Program-made: the position numbers and the translations under genes
Assembly (NCBI GenBank): GCA_945861535.1
Contig: CAMAUZ010000082.1
Coordinates: 1-34,127 of the forward strand
Length of the DNA stretch: 34,127 bases
Direction: 5' to 3'
From: Akkermansia muciniphila
Lineage (GTDB): Bacteria; Verrucomicrobiota; Verrucomicrobiia; Limisphaerales; BJHT01
The notes under the pieces: model-generated
Databases searched by the model: none
What the model saw: the letters and a program-made list of their open reading frames with translations, nothing else
What the model was told of the DNA's origin: nothing
In this document: in pieces, positions 16,801 through 25,100 of the stretch
Numbering within the stretch: position 1 is the first letter of the stretch
How the letters are laid out: each line of letters opens with the position of its first letter

Positions 16801-18239
16801 GCCACAGACGGCGATTGCAAATCGCCGGCACGGGGGGCGGTTGCAGCCGGCGCATTCCGGTTCTTCGACACGAAGTTACGCGGGAGCAACTCGTGGACAG
16901 TGCTGACGATTTTGTCTTCCAAGCCGGGCGCAAACTTCGTGGGTCGGTCGTAATAGACCATCGCGCTGCCCCCTTCGTAGCCGCCCTCCTGCAAGATGCG
17001 TTCGCTCGGGATGTAGCAAGGGTCGTCGTTCGCGTAGCCGTGGACCCAGAGGCGCGTGCCGTCGAATTCGCGCTTCAGGCGCAGGCCGTAGTCCACGACG
17101 ATTTCGCCGGGCAGGAATACCAGTGCGAGGTTGGTGCCAAAGTTCCAGGTCTGGATGAGATACGGCAACTCCGTGGGCAGCTTTTCGCCGCGGTCGAGAC
17201 GGGCGAGGTTCTTCTTCGCGTGAAAGGAAATCTGCTGCGCCTTATTCGTGGCGAGCGCTTCCCACTCGGCGCGCGTGGGGAGTTTGTCGAAGTCGAGCGC
17301 GATGCGCTTGGTGCGTGCGACCGGCGGTGCGGGAAGCTCCTTCCACATGCCGTGGAAGAGGCGCTTCACCTCATCGGCGATGGCGCGGCCTTGGGCGTCT
17401 GCAAGGTCAGGCGTGCCGCGCTGGTTCGGGTTTTGGTCAGCGCCGCAGCCAATGGCGACGAGGCCAATCGCGCCGGGGTGATCGGCCTCAATCGCGAGTT
17501 GCGCGGAGCCGGCCCAGTCGCCGTGAATCGTGTTCAAACCGAGCGTCACGCAGTGGCACGCGTAGCTGACGAAGACGGCGCGCACGCTGCCTTCGGGCGA
17601 CGTGACGCGCAGCACGGGCAGGTCGTGGTCCACGGGCGCGATAGGTTTGCCACGGCGGTTCATGGCGAAGCCGACCTTGCCCTGCGTCCATTCAACGCGG
17701 CCGGGCCGGCGGTCGGCGAGCGCGGCGCGGATGACTTGCTCCAGCTTCACGGTCAACTCGCGCGTGTAGCGGTCCACGCGCGCCTGCTGGTCGGGCGGGA
17801 GGTCAGCCATGAAGATGTTCGGCGCGACGCCGGCAATCATCGGCGCGGAGTGCGTGTGCGAGGAGCAGATGGCGAGGCGGTCGGGCGTAAGGCGCGTGTC
17901 GCCCGCGAGGCGGCGGAGCAACTCGGTGCGGATGGCGTCGGACACGCCGAGGTTGTCCACGGTGACGAGCACGGCAGGGCCTTCCGCGTCGGTGCCGATG
18001 ACGAGGGCCTTAGCGTGGATGCGCTGGGCGACGCCATCGGACTCAATCTTGCGCGCGGCAAAACCGGTGAGGCGGGTCGGGTAGTCCGGCGTGATGTCCA
18101 CGCGCGCGACGCCGACGCTGGGAAGAGGCGGAGAGAGGGCGCGCCTCACCGCGCAGGCAGCGAGCAAGCACAGCATGGCGAGGGCGAACGGGAGCAAGGC
18201 CTTCAGGCCGCCGAAAGGCGCGCCCGACACCGCACGCAT
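13890..18239 (-). CDS. Neutral ceramidase-PVC dehydrogenase-HEAT-heme fusion protein, exported
   Basis: This is a 1449-residue protein. ATG 18239 is chosen because GGAG lies 5 nt upstream and it opens a lipoprotein-like leader (LLPFALAMLCLLAAC, possible lipid-modified Cys29); ATGs at 18308 and 18353 would precede this without a better site. Residues of about 40-447 are a neutral/alkaline ceramidase N-terminal domain (VARVDITPDYPTRLTG, SSHTHSAP with metal-binding His, GDWAGSAQL). After a Pro/Ala-rich linker, residues of about 510-900 form the PVC-type membrane-bound dehydrogenase propeller (ELVAAEPLVTSPVAIDFG, VNIRGRDFRF, GRIYRIYP). HEAT-like helices follow to about 1310, then a heme site CAACH starting at residue 1331 with a cytochrome-like tail. 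Both halves occur separately in PVC genomes. The fusion suggests lipid or sugar-amide hydrolysis coupled to oxidation, which is inference. Two palindromic elements lie inside the coding sequence. Confidence 0.88.
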   Translation of the reverse strand: MRAVSGAPFGGLKALLPFALAMLCLLAACAVRRALSPPLPSVGVARVDITPDYPTRLTGFAARKIESDGVAQRIHAKALVIGTDAEGPAVLVTVDNLGVSDAIRTELLRRLAGDTRLTPDRLAICSSHTHSAPMIAGVAPNIFMADLPPDQQARVDRYTRELTVKLEQVIRAALADRRPGRVEWTQGKVGFAMNRRGKPIAPVDHDLPVLRVTSPEGSVRAVFVSYACHCVTLGLNTIHGDWAGSAQLAIEADHPGAIGLVAIGCGADQNPNQRGTPDLADAQGRAIADEVKRLFHGMWKELPAPPVARTKRIALDFDKLPTRAEWEALATNKAQQISFHAKKNLARLDRGEKLPTELPYLIQTWNFGTNLALVFLPGEIVVDYGLRLKREFDGTRLWVHGYANDDPCYIPSERILQEGGYEGGSAMVYYDRPTKFAPGLEDKIVSTVHELLPRNFVSKNRNAPAATAPRAGDLQSPSVAGSTPEPRQPATGTSNPPPKSPADSLATLRTKAGLTIELVAAEPLVTSPVAIDFGTDGKLWVVEMADYPMGSDGNWKPGGRVKFLTRSRPDGPFDRSTLFLDGLPFPTGVMAWRKGALICAAPDILYAEDTNGDGKADVVRKLYTGFETNNYQARVNSLSLGLDNWVHGANGLLGGDIVAADVRRRTSEGDNTPVRLLTSAAANAVNIRGRDFRFLPDTGEFEATSGLTQQGRARDDFGNWFGCHNSAFAYHYPLPDRYLARNPHVPAPPPSVNLAATLGRLHPISTPLEHFNSPQSLNNVTSACGLGVYRDTLLGAGFSQNLFICEPVHNLVRRLALTPSGVTFTAAKPADEAASEFLASTDNWFRPVQALTGPDGALWVVDMYRFVIEHPRWIPPERLKSLDVRAGSDKGRIYRIYPQGAKLRPFNDLTKLTTPQVVATLNTENGIARDLAHRELLHRNDPQAAAPLAKLFTTSTNPVVRLQALAASAGRDALLTALTDSHPSVRQFALRLAEPLLASDPRLAEATLKLTADSTPTVRYQLAFTLGTWNDPHASAALAQLARDGTADPYQRAAILSGAVGRTGELLTVAVTTSATAPGRNEFLGQLIATASASAGEAEFAALLTALAPVEGERTQQWQLHAMTALQDALDARGIALRKSADSPNAEVRAATTRLQQLYADARTFAASPSSSDAMRRASVPLLGRGFNRADADAPVVAGLLVPPASAELQQLALTTLRTRRWPNSDELILAQWAALPIASRPSVVDTLASQEAWTQSLLNAVERGVVGLAEIPPATRNRLRWHGSDATKARVAKLFPEQTASRAAVLASYASVASLKGDATKGAALFTTSCAACHAYRGVGHPLGPDLATYRTKPVGDFLTAILDPNAAIEPRFIAYNVDTRDDRALTGLVTDETATGFTLAQANGVKDKLLRPNVRTLRPSPLSLMPEGLETALPPPAMADLLAWLRE
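16198..16265 (+). repeat. In-frame palindromic element inside the ceramidase-dehydrogenase gene
   Basis: Arms 16198-16220 and 16243-16265 are inverted copies matching at 21 of 23 positions around a 22-bp loop. On the coding strand it reads through without a stop and adds about 23 residues (AADVRRRTSEG...VRLLTSAA) just before the conserved VNIRGRDFRF motif, a place where related proteins have a short loop. This looks like a mobile palindrome tolerated as protein sequence. Confidence 0.8.
16810..16826 (+). repeat. Short palindrome in the interdomain linker
   Basis: GGCGATT-GCA-AATCGCC is a perfect 7-bp inverted repeat. It encodes part of the linker between the ceramidase and dehydrogenase domains (residues of about 472-477, AGDLQSP). 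The linker may have been built partly from a second palindrome family. Confidence 0.6.
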
Positions 18240-18399
18240 CGGTGCTCCGCATGTTCCTTCGGCTTGAAGACCCCGCTCTTGTGGACTGACCTTGGCTTGG
18301 AAGTTCATATTGCGGCAGTGCGGGCAGTTTTCGCACGACGCAGGCAAAGTCAACGCGGGAGCCGCAGTTGTAATCCAGCGGCTGACCGGGAGAGCAATG

Positions 18400-18439
18400 A
18401 ATGACAGGATTTAGCTTCCTGGGCGCTCCGCGGTTCGAG
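18400..18439 (+). repeat. Dispersed 39-bp repeat, copy C
   Basis: ATGACAGGATTTAGCTTCCT followed by GGGCGCTCCGCGGTTCGAG. It lies between the ceramidase-fusion gene and the DUF1501 remnant, with no gene over it. Confidence 0.8.
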
Positions 18440-18453
18440 TGTGAATCGACCCA

Positions 18454-18890
18454 TCATGCGATGATGCCTTTCATCACCTTGCCGCTCACGTCGGTCAGGC
18501 GGTAGTCGCGACCTGCGTGACGCCATGTGAGGCGTTCGTGGTCGAGGCCCATGACGTGCAAAATCGTGGCGTCCAGGTCGTGGACGTGGACGACATCGTT
18601 GACCGCATACCATCCGAATTCATCGGTCGCGCCGTGGATGTGGCCGCCTTTCACGCCGCCGCGGCCAGCCACATGCTGACGCCGTGCGGATGATGCTCGC
18701 GGCCGTTGCTGCCTTGCCCCGTCGGCGAGCGGCCGAATTCGCCGCCCCAGATGACGAGCGTGTCTTTGAGCAGGCCGCGTCCTTTCAAATCGGTAAGCAG
18801 CGCGGTGATCGGCGCCAACGGGGACACCCGGAACAAGCTGAAGGACGCGCGGCCCGAAGTCCTCCGTCATCGTCGTGTGGTCCAATTTGA
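18454..18890 (-). pseudogene. DUF1501 C-terminal remnant with frameshifts
   Basis: Two minus-strand frames carry the end of a DUF1501 protein: [20 protein letters not shown], then [20 protein letters not shown], then [20 protein letters not shown] and a C-terminal [20 protein letters not shown] ending in GKVMKGIIA. The frame breaks near 18655-18666, where one missing G explains the shift (MWLA to GGVKGG), and again near 18830. Upstream sequence loses all similarity, so the N-terminal three quarters and the twin-arginine leader are missing. An intact relative lies at 25133-26566. Confidence 0.8.
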
Positions 18891-19299
18891 TCTGGTGGCT
18901 GGCAAGTTACTCCCAGCCCATCCGGGCATCACCGACAGGAACAAGATCCCCATCCGCCCATTTGTCGGAAGACTGACGCGGCGCGGCGAATTGCGGAGGT
19001 ATGTGCCGTCGCTCGACCCGGTGCGAGTCGAGGGGAGATTTGAGGACAATCCGAAAAGCAAATAGCCCATGAAAGAGATGGCCGCCCTTTCGACGAGCTG
19101 CAGCCGTAGCGACCTCGCCGGGTCCGCCAAAATCTGTGGCTGCACTCGTGAGAGTGCGGGCAGATCGCCTGCCTTGGGAAAGTGCCCGAGTTTGCACAAA
19201 CGCGGCTGTGCCATTCTTGGAGTCGCGCTGGCGATCCATCTGGAAGTGGTTCGCATGAGAGTTCCCACGTCCCAGCGCCGTCACACCGACCGCTCGCTA
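18891..19299. other. Non-coding debris between DUF1501 and DUF1549 remnants
   Basis: Open frames on both strands overlap without protein-like conservation that I can recognise. The position between remnants of two genes that are normally adjacent suggests rearranged or decayed DNA. Confidence 0.4.
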
Positions 19300-19640
19300 C
19301 TCCACGGGTAGGCGGCCCCGCCCATCACTGCGGTGTTCGAAAAGGATGCGGCTTCTCGCACCCTCTCGCTTCAACGTGACGGCGAGGAAGCCGCCCTGTA
19401 CGCGGTGGAACTTGTGATACTTCGGGTCGTAGCCCGGCGGACCGCACCTGCGCCTGCGGCACCTTGAAGGACCAGAATTGGCGTTCCTTGTTCCAGTCCA
19501 TCGAGTCGGTGGCCTTCGGCGCAACCGCAACCCCGTCCGCGCCGCGAGCTTCTCTGGACGGACCAAAAAACGCCACCAAGCCTAGCCCAACCCGAACCAC
19601 GCGGCGCTGGGGAGACGGAAAGACGCGGGTAACGAACGGT
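19300..19640 (-). pseudogene. Gene remnants: PSCyt1/DUF1549-like fragment and a second tail fragment
   Basis: On the minus strand, a piece near 19450-19530 reads ATDSMDWNKERQFWSFKVPQ, matching the segment after the cytochrome motif and before DUF1549 in this family (compare HWSLQPIREPRVP in the intact gene at 22102). In another frame nearer 19300-19445, YDPKYHKFHRVQGGFLAVTL followed by ILFEHRSD resembles the C-terminus of secreted metallophosphatase-type proteins; this second match is from memory and weak. No frame is long enough to encode a working protein. Together with the DUF1501 remnant it suggests a decayed DUF1549-DUF1501 pair. Confidence 0.5.
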
Positions 19641-19763
19641 AGTCCGCTCGCAATGGCTCGATTGAGCTATGGGCGGTTCCATCCAATCAGAGAAATCCGC
19701 TTCCGAGATGGCAGAAAGTTTCGGGCGCTCTGAATAATTCCATTGGCGGAATGTCTTCCCGTT

Positions 19764-20588
19764 ATGGAAACGGCCTTGCGCCTACCGCGCACCAATGGAT
19801 TTCGTCGCACCCGCATCGCCAAGGGCGCGGAGACGGAATTGCAGGTGCCGGCGTTGGAGCGCGGCCTCGCCGTGCTGGAACTGATTGCGCATCAACCGGA
19901 GGGACTGACCCTGACGGAAATCAACGAAACGTTGCAGCTCTCCTCGGCCTCGGGCTTCCGCATCGCCACTGCGCTGGAAGAACTCGGATACGTCCAGCGA
20001 GATGCTGCCACCAAACGGTTCCGGCTCACGCACAAGCTCCTTCTACTTGGACAGCCTCGCCCCGCCGGACGCAGCCTGGTCGCAGCGGCCTTGGAACCGA
20101 TGCGCCGCGTGCTCCACGCGACGGGTGAAACCACCCAGCTTTGTTGCCTGGCAGGAGATGCGTGCGTGATTATCGAGCAATTGCCCTCGCTGTATCCGTT
20201 TAAGTATTTCGTGGACCTGGGTTCGCGTGTTCCGCTGCACTGCGCAGCACCCGGCAAGGCGATGCTGGCCTTCCTCCCGCCCTCCGACCTCGCTCGGTTG
20301 CTGGAGGGCATGCGTCTGGAGAAGCACACTAAAAACACCCTGACCTCCCGGAAAGTGCTGCTGGCGGAACTCGACCGCACGCGAACGTCGGGCTACGCAG
20401 TGGATTACGGCGAGCACTTCGAGGCGATTCACTGCGTTGCCGCGCCGGTGCTGGACCGGCACGCGCACGCCGTAGCGGCCATCACGATTGCCGGGCCGAA
20501 GGAGCGGATTCCCAAAGAGCGCTTTGCCGACCTAGGCAAACTGATGATTGAAGCAGCCAGTGAAGCAGCCCGCGAAATTTCCCATTAG
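19764..20588 (+). CDS. IclR-family transcriptional regulator
   Basis: This is a 274-residue protein from ATG 19764; a TTG at 19743 would add seven residues. Residues of about 27-95 are the IclR winged helix-turn-helix (VPALERGLAVLELIAHQPEG, LTLTEINETLQLSSASGFRI, LEELGYVQRD). Residues of about 105-270 are the effector-binding GAF-like domain, with the family motifs GSRVPLHCAAPGKAMLAFLP, GYAVDYGEHFEAIHCVAAPV and AAITIAGP. IclR regulators are dimeric and usually repress or activate neighbouring sugar or aromatic catabolic genes in response to a small metabolite. It reads toward a truncated sugar-ABC lipoprotein, an esterase and the DUF1549-DUF1501 pair, so it probably controls this cluster. The ligand is unknown. 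Confidence 0.92.
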   Translation: METALRLPRTNGFRRTRIAKGAETELQVPALERGLAVLELIAHQPEGLTLTEINETLQLSSASGFRIATALEELGYVQRDAATKRFRLTHKLLLLGQPRPAGRSLVAAALEPMRRVLHATGETTQLCCLAGDACVIIEQLPSLYPFKYFVDLGSRVPLHCAAPGKAMLAFLPPSDLARLLEGMRLEKHTKNTLTSRKVLLAELDRTRTSGYAVDYGEHFEAIHCVAAPVLDRHAHAVAAITIAGPKERIPKERFADLGKLMIEAASEAAREISH

Positions 20589-20602
20589 AACTCAACCCAG
20601 CC

Positions 20603-20773
20603 ATGAAGATGAAACTACGCATCCTTCTCACCGCCAGTTGGTGCCTGATGGCCGCCGCCTGCCAGAAATCCGCCGATGCCCCGAAAACCAGCAGTCCAAC
20701 GGCCCCTGCCCCCGCCAAGCAAGGCACCATCGGCGTCACGTTGCTCACGTTGCAAAACTCGTTCTATCAATAA
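20603..20773 (+). pseudogene. 5' stub of a sugar ABC transporter substrate-binding lipoprotein
   Basis: A 56-codon frame begins 15 bp after the IclR stop. It encodes a lipoprotein leader with lipobox-like AAAC (Cys20), a Pro/Ala/Ser-rich tether, and then GTIGVTLLTLQNSFYQ, which is the first beta-strand and turn of the ribose/xylose-type periplasmic binding fold. A stop (TAA, 20771) follows. In the same frame the next codons read LLSAGI, as expected for the start of the first helix, before sequence belonging to the esterase takes over. So the gene was cut by a deletion near 20790 and also carries a nonsense codon. About 300 residues and any permease/ATPase genes are missing. Confidence 0.75.
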
Positions 20774-20792
20774 CTGCTCTCTGCCGGCATCC

Positions 20793-22061
20793 ATGAACCC
20801 CGCAATGAAACTCCCACTCATCCTCATCACCGCATTCCTCGCCACCGCCATCGCGGAAGCGAAGCCGCTCAAAGTCTTCATCCTCGCGGGCCAGTCCAAC
20901 ATGGAAGGCCCTGCCAATGTCGCGACCTTTGACTATCTCGGTGACGACCCGGCGACTGTTCCGTTGCTGAAAATGATGAAAGGCAGCGATGGCAAACCAA
21001 CCGTGAGCGAGGGCGCCCGGATCACCTATCTCACCGGAGCCAACGACAAGAACTTCGTTCTCTCGGGCAAACTGACGGCGGGCTACGGTTCGATGTGGGG
21101 CCAGGATCCCACCAAGCCCGGCCGCAACATCGGCCCGGAGTTTACCTTCGGCCTGACGATGGATGCCGCGTTCGATGAACCCGTTCTGATCATCAAGGCG
21201 GCGTGGGGCGGCAAGAGCCTGCACACGGATTTTCGTTCTCCGAGCGCGGGGCCGTATGTAATGCCCGCACGAACCCGTGAACTCTGGGAGCGGCATCCGC
21301 AGGGAGCCCACGGGATTCCCAAGGCCGAGGATCGGCAGAAATGGAATGCCGAAAAGATCGCCGCCACCGGCGTTTACTACCGCCTGATGATGGAGCACGT
21401 GAAAAATGTGCTCGCCGACCCCAAGAAGGTCGTTCCCGGCTACGATCCCGCGCAGGGCTATGAAATCGCCGGCTTCGCCTGGCTCCAGGGCTTCAACGAC
21501 ATGGTGGATGGGCAGGTCTATCCGAATCACAACCAGCCTGACCGCTATTCCCTCTACTCCGAATTGCTCGGGCATTTCATCCGCGATGTGCGCAAGGATT
21601 TGTCCGCGCCGAAGCTGCCGTTCGTGATCGGTGTGATGGGCGTGGGCGGGCTCAAGGATCAATCGCCGTCGATGGTGGCCTTCCGGCGGGCGATGGCAGC
21701 TCCCGCGGAAATGCCCGAGTTCAAGGGCAATGTCACCGCCGTGCAGACCGCGCCGTTTTGGTCGGAGGAACTGGGCGCGATTGATGAGAAGCGCGGGAAG
21801 GTCAGCCAGATGGGCCATTTCCTCCGCAGCAAACACAAGGACCACGCGAACAAGGACGGCACGATGACCGAGGCGGAGCAGCGCGAGTATTTGAAAAAAT
21901 GCGAGGCCGAACTCATCAGTCCCGCCGAGGTTGCCTTGTGGAAACGCGGCGCCTCGAACGCCGGCTATCACTATCTCGGTTGCGCGAAGACTTTCGCGCT
22001 CATGGGCAAGGCTTTCGCGGAAGCCACACTCGACATGGGGAAGCCGCAGAAACGTCCGTGA
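20793..22061 (+). CDS. Exported carbohydrate esterase, SASA (sialate O-acetylesterase) family
   Basis: This is a 422-residue protein from ATG 20793; ATG 20805 is an equal alternative. A signal peptide (LPLILITAFLATAIAEA) is followed directly by VFILAGQSNMEG, the block I motif of SGNH esterases in the SASA domain, with Ser35 as nucleophile. GGKSLHTDFR, the WLQGFNDM block and a late His region (NAGYHYLGCAKT) fit the remaining blocks. Family members remove O-acetyl groups from sialic acid, xylan or other polysaccharides. It precedes the DUF1549 gene by 40 bp on the same strand and follows the transporter stub, so it likely belongs to the IclR-linked locus. Substrate not determinable from sequence. 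Confidence 0.88.
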   Translation: MNPAMKLPLILITAFLATAIAEAKPLKVFILAGQSNMEGPANVATFDYLGDDPATVPLLKMMKGSDGKPTVSEGARITYLTGANDKNFVLSGKLTAGYGSMWGQDPTKPGRNIGPEFTFGLTMDAAFDEPVLIIKAAWGGKSLHTDFRSPSAGPYVMPARTRELWERHPQGAHGIPKAEDRQKWNAEKIAATGVYYRLMMEHVKNVLADPKKVVPGYDPAQGYEIAGFAWLQGFNDMVDGQVYPNHNQPDRYSLYSELLGHFIRDVRKDLSAPKLPFVIGVMGVGGLKDQSPSMVAFRRAMAAPAEMPEFKGNVTAVQTAPFWSEELGAIDEKRGKVSQMGHFLRSKHKDHANKDGTMTEAEQREYLKKCEAELISPAEVALWKRGASNAGYHYLGCAKTFALMGKAFAEATLDMGKPQKRP

Positions 22062-22101
22062 CTTGTCGGAGCGAAAACGAGCGCTCCCCATTCCCACACG
22101 C

Positions 22102-25100
22102 ATGAATTCCATCAAGCGACTAGAAAGCAAATTCCTATCCGTGTTGAAACGTCCCAGCCACCTAGCCACCTTGTTGGTTTGCTGCACAAGTCTGACCGCG
22201 GCAGACGTGGTGAAATTGCCGCCGCCTGCTCCCGCACCCGTTGAATTCACGCGCGACATCGCGCCGATTTTCGCGGTGAAATGCCTGAAGTGCCACGGCG
22301 CGACCAAACAAAAGGGCGATTTGCGCCTGGATTTGAAAGCCTTCGCTTTGCGCGGCGGCGAATCCGGCAAAGTCATCGTGCCCGGCAAAAGCAGCGACAG
22401 CAAACTGATGCATCTGGTGGCCGGACTCGAAGCCGATAACATCATGCCGCCAACCGGCGAGAGGCTCAGCGCCGCGCAAATTGGCCTGCTGCGCCGCTGG
22501 ATTGACGACGGCGCTGTGTGGCCCGACGCAGCGAAGCCCGCTGAAACACACTGGTCGTTGCAGCCAATTCGTGAACCGCGGGTGCCCACAACGGTGCTCA
22601 AAGGCGGTGCCAACGCGATTGATGCCTTCGTTTTGGCGCGCCTCGAAAAAGCCGGACTTCGCCCTGCGCCGCGCGCCGACCGGGCCACTTTAATTCGCCG
22701 CCTGAGCTTCGATTTAACCGGCCTGCCGCCCTCGCCCGCCGAAGTCGCCGACTTCGTGAACAGCAAAGCGCCGCGCGCCTACGAAGAACTTGTGGAACGC
22801 TTGCTGGCCTCGCCGCACTACGGCGAACGCTGGGGACGGCACTGGCTGGACGTGGCGCGCTACACCGAGAGTCAGGGCTTTGAATACGACCGCCTGCGCA
22901 ACAACGCCTGGCACTATCGCGACTACGTCATCAAGAGCTTCAACGACGACAAGCCGTATGACCGTTTCATGCGCGAGCAAATCGCGGGCGACGTGATGGA
23001 ACCGGTGACGAGCGATGGCATCATCGCCCCGAGCCTGCTCGTCTGCGGCCCGTGGGATCAGGCCGGAAATGCACAGGCAAATGCGACGCAAAAGATGATT
23101 ACCCGCGAGGATGAGCTGGAGGATCTCATCGGCGTCGTTGGGCAGTCTTTCCTCGGGCTCACGATCAACTGCGCGCGCTGTCACGCGCACAAGTTCGACC
23201 CGATTCCGCACGAAGAATACTATCGCGTCAAAGCGGTCTTTGAAGGCGTGCGACACGGCGAACGCAGCATCGCCAGCGCCGCGGAAACCAAGGCGCTCAA
23301 TGACCAACGCGCCGTGCTGGAAAAGGAAATCGCGGCGGCGCAGGACGTCGTCTCGCGGCTCGAAGCGGAAGCACGGAAACTCGCAGTGGCCAAGCTGGCA
23401 GCCGACCCGCGCCCCGTCGGTCCAGCACCGTTTGCGCGGTGGGCATTCGAAGGCGCGCTGCCCGCTGGCGAGCTCAAAGGCGGAGCGAAAGTCGAGGGCG
23501 GCCGGCTTTTGCTGAAAAAGGAAAGCGGCTCGTATTTTCAAAGCGCACCGCTCACCCGTGACATCCGCGAAAAGACACTCGAAGCATGGGTGGCGCTCGA
23601 CGATTTGAAGCAAGGCGGCGGCGCTGCAATTTCCATCGAGTCGCAGCCGAGTCGCGATTTCGACGCCATCGTGTTTGGCGAGCGTCAGCCGAGAAAATGG
23701 GTCCCCGGTAGCGGAGGTTTCCAGCGCACGCGCGACCTCGAAGCTCCTGAGGAAACCGCCGCGCCGGGCACGCTTGTCCACGTCGCCATCGTCTATCGCG
23801 CGGACAACAGCATTGCGTTGTTCCGCGACGGACAGCCGTATGGAAAACCCTACACGCCCGCGCAGCCGCTCCGCACCTACAAGGCCGGCGAGTCGCGCGT
23901 GCTGCTCGGCCTGCGGCACCACGGCGCGGGCAACGGCTTTCTCGGCGGCGGAGTCGAGCGCGCCTCGCTCTACGACCGCGCGTTGAGCGCCGAGGAAATC
24001 GACGCGTCCTTCCGCTCGCAAGGCCGCTCCATCCCGCTCGCCGATACACTCGCAAATCTCAACGACGCACAACGCGCCGAACGCGACGCCGCGCTCGCCA
24101 AGATTGCCGCGACACGGACACAGCTCGACGCAAAGAAGCCGGACCGCCAAGTAAGCTACGTCGGCACGCGCGTGCAGCCGGCTCCGACACATCGGCTGAA
24201 GCGTGGCGATGTGAAAGCGCCGGATGAAATCGTCACTCCCGGTGCGCTCGCCGCGGTGGCGGATTTAAGCCCCGACTTCGGCCTCGCCGCAGACGCGCCC
24301 GAGGCACAGCGCCGCTTGAAGTTCGCCGACTGGGTGGGCGATGCGCGCAATCCGCTTCCCGCGCGCGTGATGGCCAACCGCGTCTGGCACTATCACTTTG
24401 GGCAGGGACTGGTGGCCACGCCCAATGATTTTGGGGGCAGCGGCGCGCGGCCTTCGCATCCCGAACTGCTCGACTATCTGGCCGCGAAGTTCATCGCGGG
24501 CGGCTGGAGCATCAAGAATCTGCATCGGCTTATCGTCAGCTCGGCGACCTATCAGCAAAGCTCGGCATTCGAGGCCAAGGCCGCCGCGTTGGATGCCGAC
24601 AACGCGCTGCTCTGGCGCTTTGCGCCGCGCCGCCTCGAAGCCGAAGCCGTTCGCGACGCGATGCTCGCCGTCAGCGGGCAGCTCAATCCCGCGATGGGCG
24701 GACCAAGTTTCCGCCCGTTCACCATCACGGATTTCAACGCCGCATTTTACCACCCCAAAGACAGCGCCGAGCCGGAATTCAACCGCCGCACCGTCTATCG
24801 TGCGAACGTGAACTCCGGCAAAGACCCTTTGCTGGATGCCTTCGATTGCCCCGACCCGTCGGTGAAAACGCCGCGCCGTGGAGTCACCACCACGCCATTG
24901 CAAGCGCTGGAACTCATGAACAACTCGTTTGCGCTGCGCCAAGCAAAGTTCTTGGCCGAGCGCGCGATGAAAGACGCCAACAACGACCTGCCGGATGCCG
25001 TTCAAATCGCCTATCGCCACGCGTTGGGCCGCGACGCCATGCCCGCCGAAGCCAAGCGCGCTGCTGCCGCCGCGCAAGCACGCGGTTTGGCCAGCGTCTG

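Noticed and set aside
16776-18404. Plus-strand open frame of 542 codons
   Set aside because: It is antisense to the ceramidase domain and has no recognisable protein features.
20745-22766. Minus-strand open frame of 673 codons
   Set aside because: It is antisense to the esterase and to the start of the DUF1549 gene, both of which have clear motifs.
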